Below, one piece after another: positions 62,940 through 64,000 of a stretch of DNA of 64,000 nt; within the stretch, counting starts at the first letter, position 1; every line of letters starts with the position of its first letter. The stretch lies in assembly GCF_019355555.1 (NCBI RefSeq), contig NZ_CP072141.1, forward strand, positions 2,598,001 through 2,662,000. Direction: 5' to 3'. A program made the translations under genes and the position numbers. This stretch comes from Rhizobium sp. L51/94. Lineage in GTDB: Bacteria; Pseudomonadota; Alphaproteobacteria; Rhizobiales; Rhizobiaceae. The notes under the pieces are model-generated. The model had not been told where the DNA came from. It searched no databases and worked only from the letters and a program-made list of their open reading frames with translations.

Positions 62940-64000
62940 ATGTTCACGAAAATCCTGATCGCCAATCGCGGCGAGATCGCCTGCCGGATCATCAAGACGG
63001 CGCGGCGGATGGGCATCGCCACGGTTGCCGTCTATTCGGATGCCGACCGAGACGCGCTGCATGTCGAAATGGCCGACGAGTCCGTGCACATCGGTCCACC
63101 GCCTGCGGCAGAGAGCTACCTCGATGCAGACAGGATCATCGCTGCCTGCCGCCAGACCGGCGCCGAGGCTGTCCATCCCGGCTACGGCTTTCTCTCGGAA
63201 CGGGCATCCTTCTGCGAGGCGCTGGAAGCCGAGGGGATCGTTTTCATCGGGCCGAAGCCCAAGGCCATCAAGGCCATGGGCGACAAGATTGAATCGAAGA
63301 AGTTCGCCCGCGCCGCTGGTGTCTCCACGGTTCCGGGCTATCTGGGAGTAATCGCCGACGCCGACCATGCGGAGACTATTGCCGCAGAGATCGGTTACCC
63401 CGTTATGATCAAGGCCTCCGCCGGGGGCGGTGGCAAGGGCATGCGTATCGCCTGGAGCAGTGCCGATGTCCGCGACGGGTTCGACCGTGCCAGTTCGGAA
63501 GCCAGAAGCTCGTTCGGCGACGACCGGCTGTTCATTGAGAAATACATCGTCGATCCCCGCCATATCGAGATCCAGGTGCTCGGCGATGCTTTCGGCACCG
63601 TGCTCTATCTCGGCGAACGCGAATGCTCGATCCAGCGTCGGAACCAGAAGGTCGTCGAGGAAGCACCCTCGCCCTTTCTCGATGCCGCCACACGGAAGGC
63701 CATGGGCGAGCAGTCGGTGGCGCTAGCAAGAGCCGTCGACTACCAGAGCGCCGGCACCGTCGAATTCATCGTCGACAGCGAGCGCAATTTCTACTTTCTC
63801 GAGATGAACACGCGCCTTCAGGTCGAGCACCCCGTTACCGAGCTTGTCACGGGCATCGATCTCGTCGAACAGATGATCCGGATCGCAGCGGGTGAGCGAC
63901 TATCCCTGGCGCAGGAAGACGTGGCGCTGAAGGGCTGGGCCATCGAAAGCCGCGTCTATGCCGAAGACCCCTACCGCAATTTCCTGCCATCAATCGGCCG
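62940..64000 (+). CDS. pccA: Propionyl-CoA carboxylase alpha subunit, 5' part (truncated by window edge)
   Basis: The first 353 codons of a biotin-dependent carboxylase. Visible are [20 protein letters not shown], the ATP-grasp loop [46 protein letters not shown] and the [19 protein letters not shown] junction. That last sequence is typical of propionyl-CoA/3-methylcrotonyl-type alpha subunits and not of stand-alone AccC. The BCCP end lies outside. It should work with pccB to convert propionyl-CoA to methylmalonyl-CoA. Confidence 0.9.
   Translation, partial: MFTKILIANRGEIACRIIKTARRMGIATVAVYSDADRDALHVEMADESVHIGPPPAAESYLDADRIIAACRQTGAEAVHPGYGFLSERASFCEALEAEGIVFIGPKPKAIKAMGDKIESKKFARAAGVSTVPGYLGVIADADHAETIAAEIGYPVMIKASAGGGGKGMRIAWSSADVRDGFDRASSEARSSFGDDRLFIEKYIVDPRHIEIQVLGDAFGTVLYLGERECSIQRRNQKVVEEAPSPFLDAATRKAMGEQSVALARAVDYQSAGTVEFIVDSERNFYFLEMNTRLQVEHPVTELVTGIDLVEQMIRIAAGERLSLAQEDVALKGWAIESRVYAEDPYRNFLPSIG

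Overview
The window is GC-rich, densely coded chromosomal DNA that looks like a member of the Rhizobiales, most likely Rhizobiaceae (Rhizobium, Agrobacterium or Sinorhizobium type). This rests on gene families and gene order, not on rRNA. The pointers are PAS_5 and PilZ proteins, DUF2336, DUF1489, DUF599, a BTLCP-type transglutaminase-like peptidase, the tight minus-strand block rlpA - DD-carboxypeptidase - tmk - holB - metG - tatD - MBL hydrolase, and a pccA-type biotin carboxylase at the right edge. Both window edges cut a gene.

Layout. 1-2145: 3' part of a very large repeat protein made only of 8-residue units, which are arranged in five super-repeats of 17 octads (408 bp each). 2.2-14.1 kb: housekeeping genes (PilZ and PAS_5 proteins, rhomboid protease, CBS protein, patatin, hisI, folE, an IscU/SufU-like scaffold, yidD, thrS, acyltransferase, nitroreductase, flavin reductase). 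14.2-18.3 kb: DUF2336 protein, an enol-lactonase-like hydrolase and malQ. 18.35-28.7 kb: a catabolic locus with a LysR regulator divergent from pxpA, a small biotin carrier, a biotin carboxylase, pxpB and pxpC, then a complete branched-chain-amino-acid-type ABC importer and an intrinsic terminator. 28.8 kb: an IS30-like transposase scrap. 29.0-36.6 kb: the conserved DNA-replication and envelope block. 37.4 kb: tRNA-Ser(UGA). 37.6-43.5 kb: an accessory stretch (LysR/SDR pair, SnoaL-like protein, TetR/SDR pair, TPR protein) carrying three copies of a degenerate ~50-bp repeat. 43.6-47.8 kb: an orphan CysN-CysC fusion and a sulfotransferase-like coiled-coil protein, with AT-rich flanks. 47.8-59.5 kb: envelope and housekeeping genes (BTLCP peptidase, DD-carboxypeptidase with SPOR domain, sdaA, DUF599, acyltransferase membrane protein, mgtE, deformylase-like protein, BON protein). 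59.7-64 kb: a 37-residue membrane peptide, lipB, tRNA-Leu(GAG), a DMT transporter and the start of pccA.

How genes work together. The 19.4-28.7 kb genes together supply all parts of a split urea-carboxylase-like enzyme: biotin carboxylase, biotin carrier, and both halves of the KipI/KipA carboxyltransferase. A LamB/YcsF hydrolase and a dedicated importer sit beside them, which suggests uptake followed by ATP-dependent carboxylation and hydrolysis of an unknown amide- or lactam-like compound. Several proteins keep a family fold but have lost catalytic residues: the deformylase-like protein, the DD-carboxypeptidase beside tmk, the GTPase half of the CysN-CysC fusion, and one SDR. These four and the octad super-repeat protein are the most unusual items read directly from the sequence.
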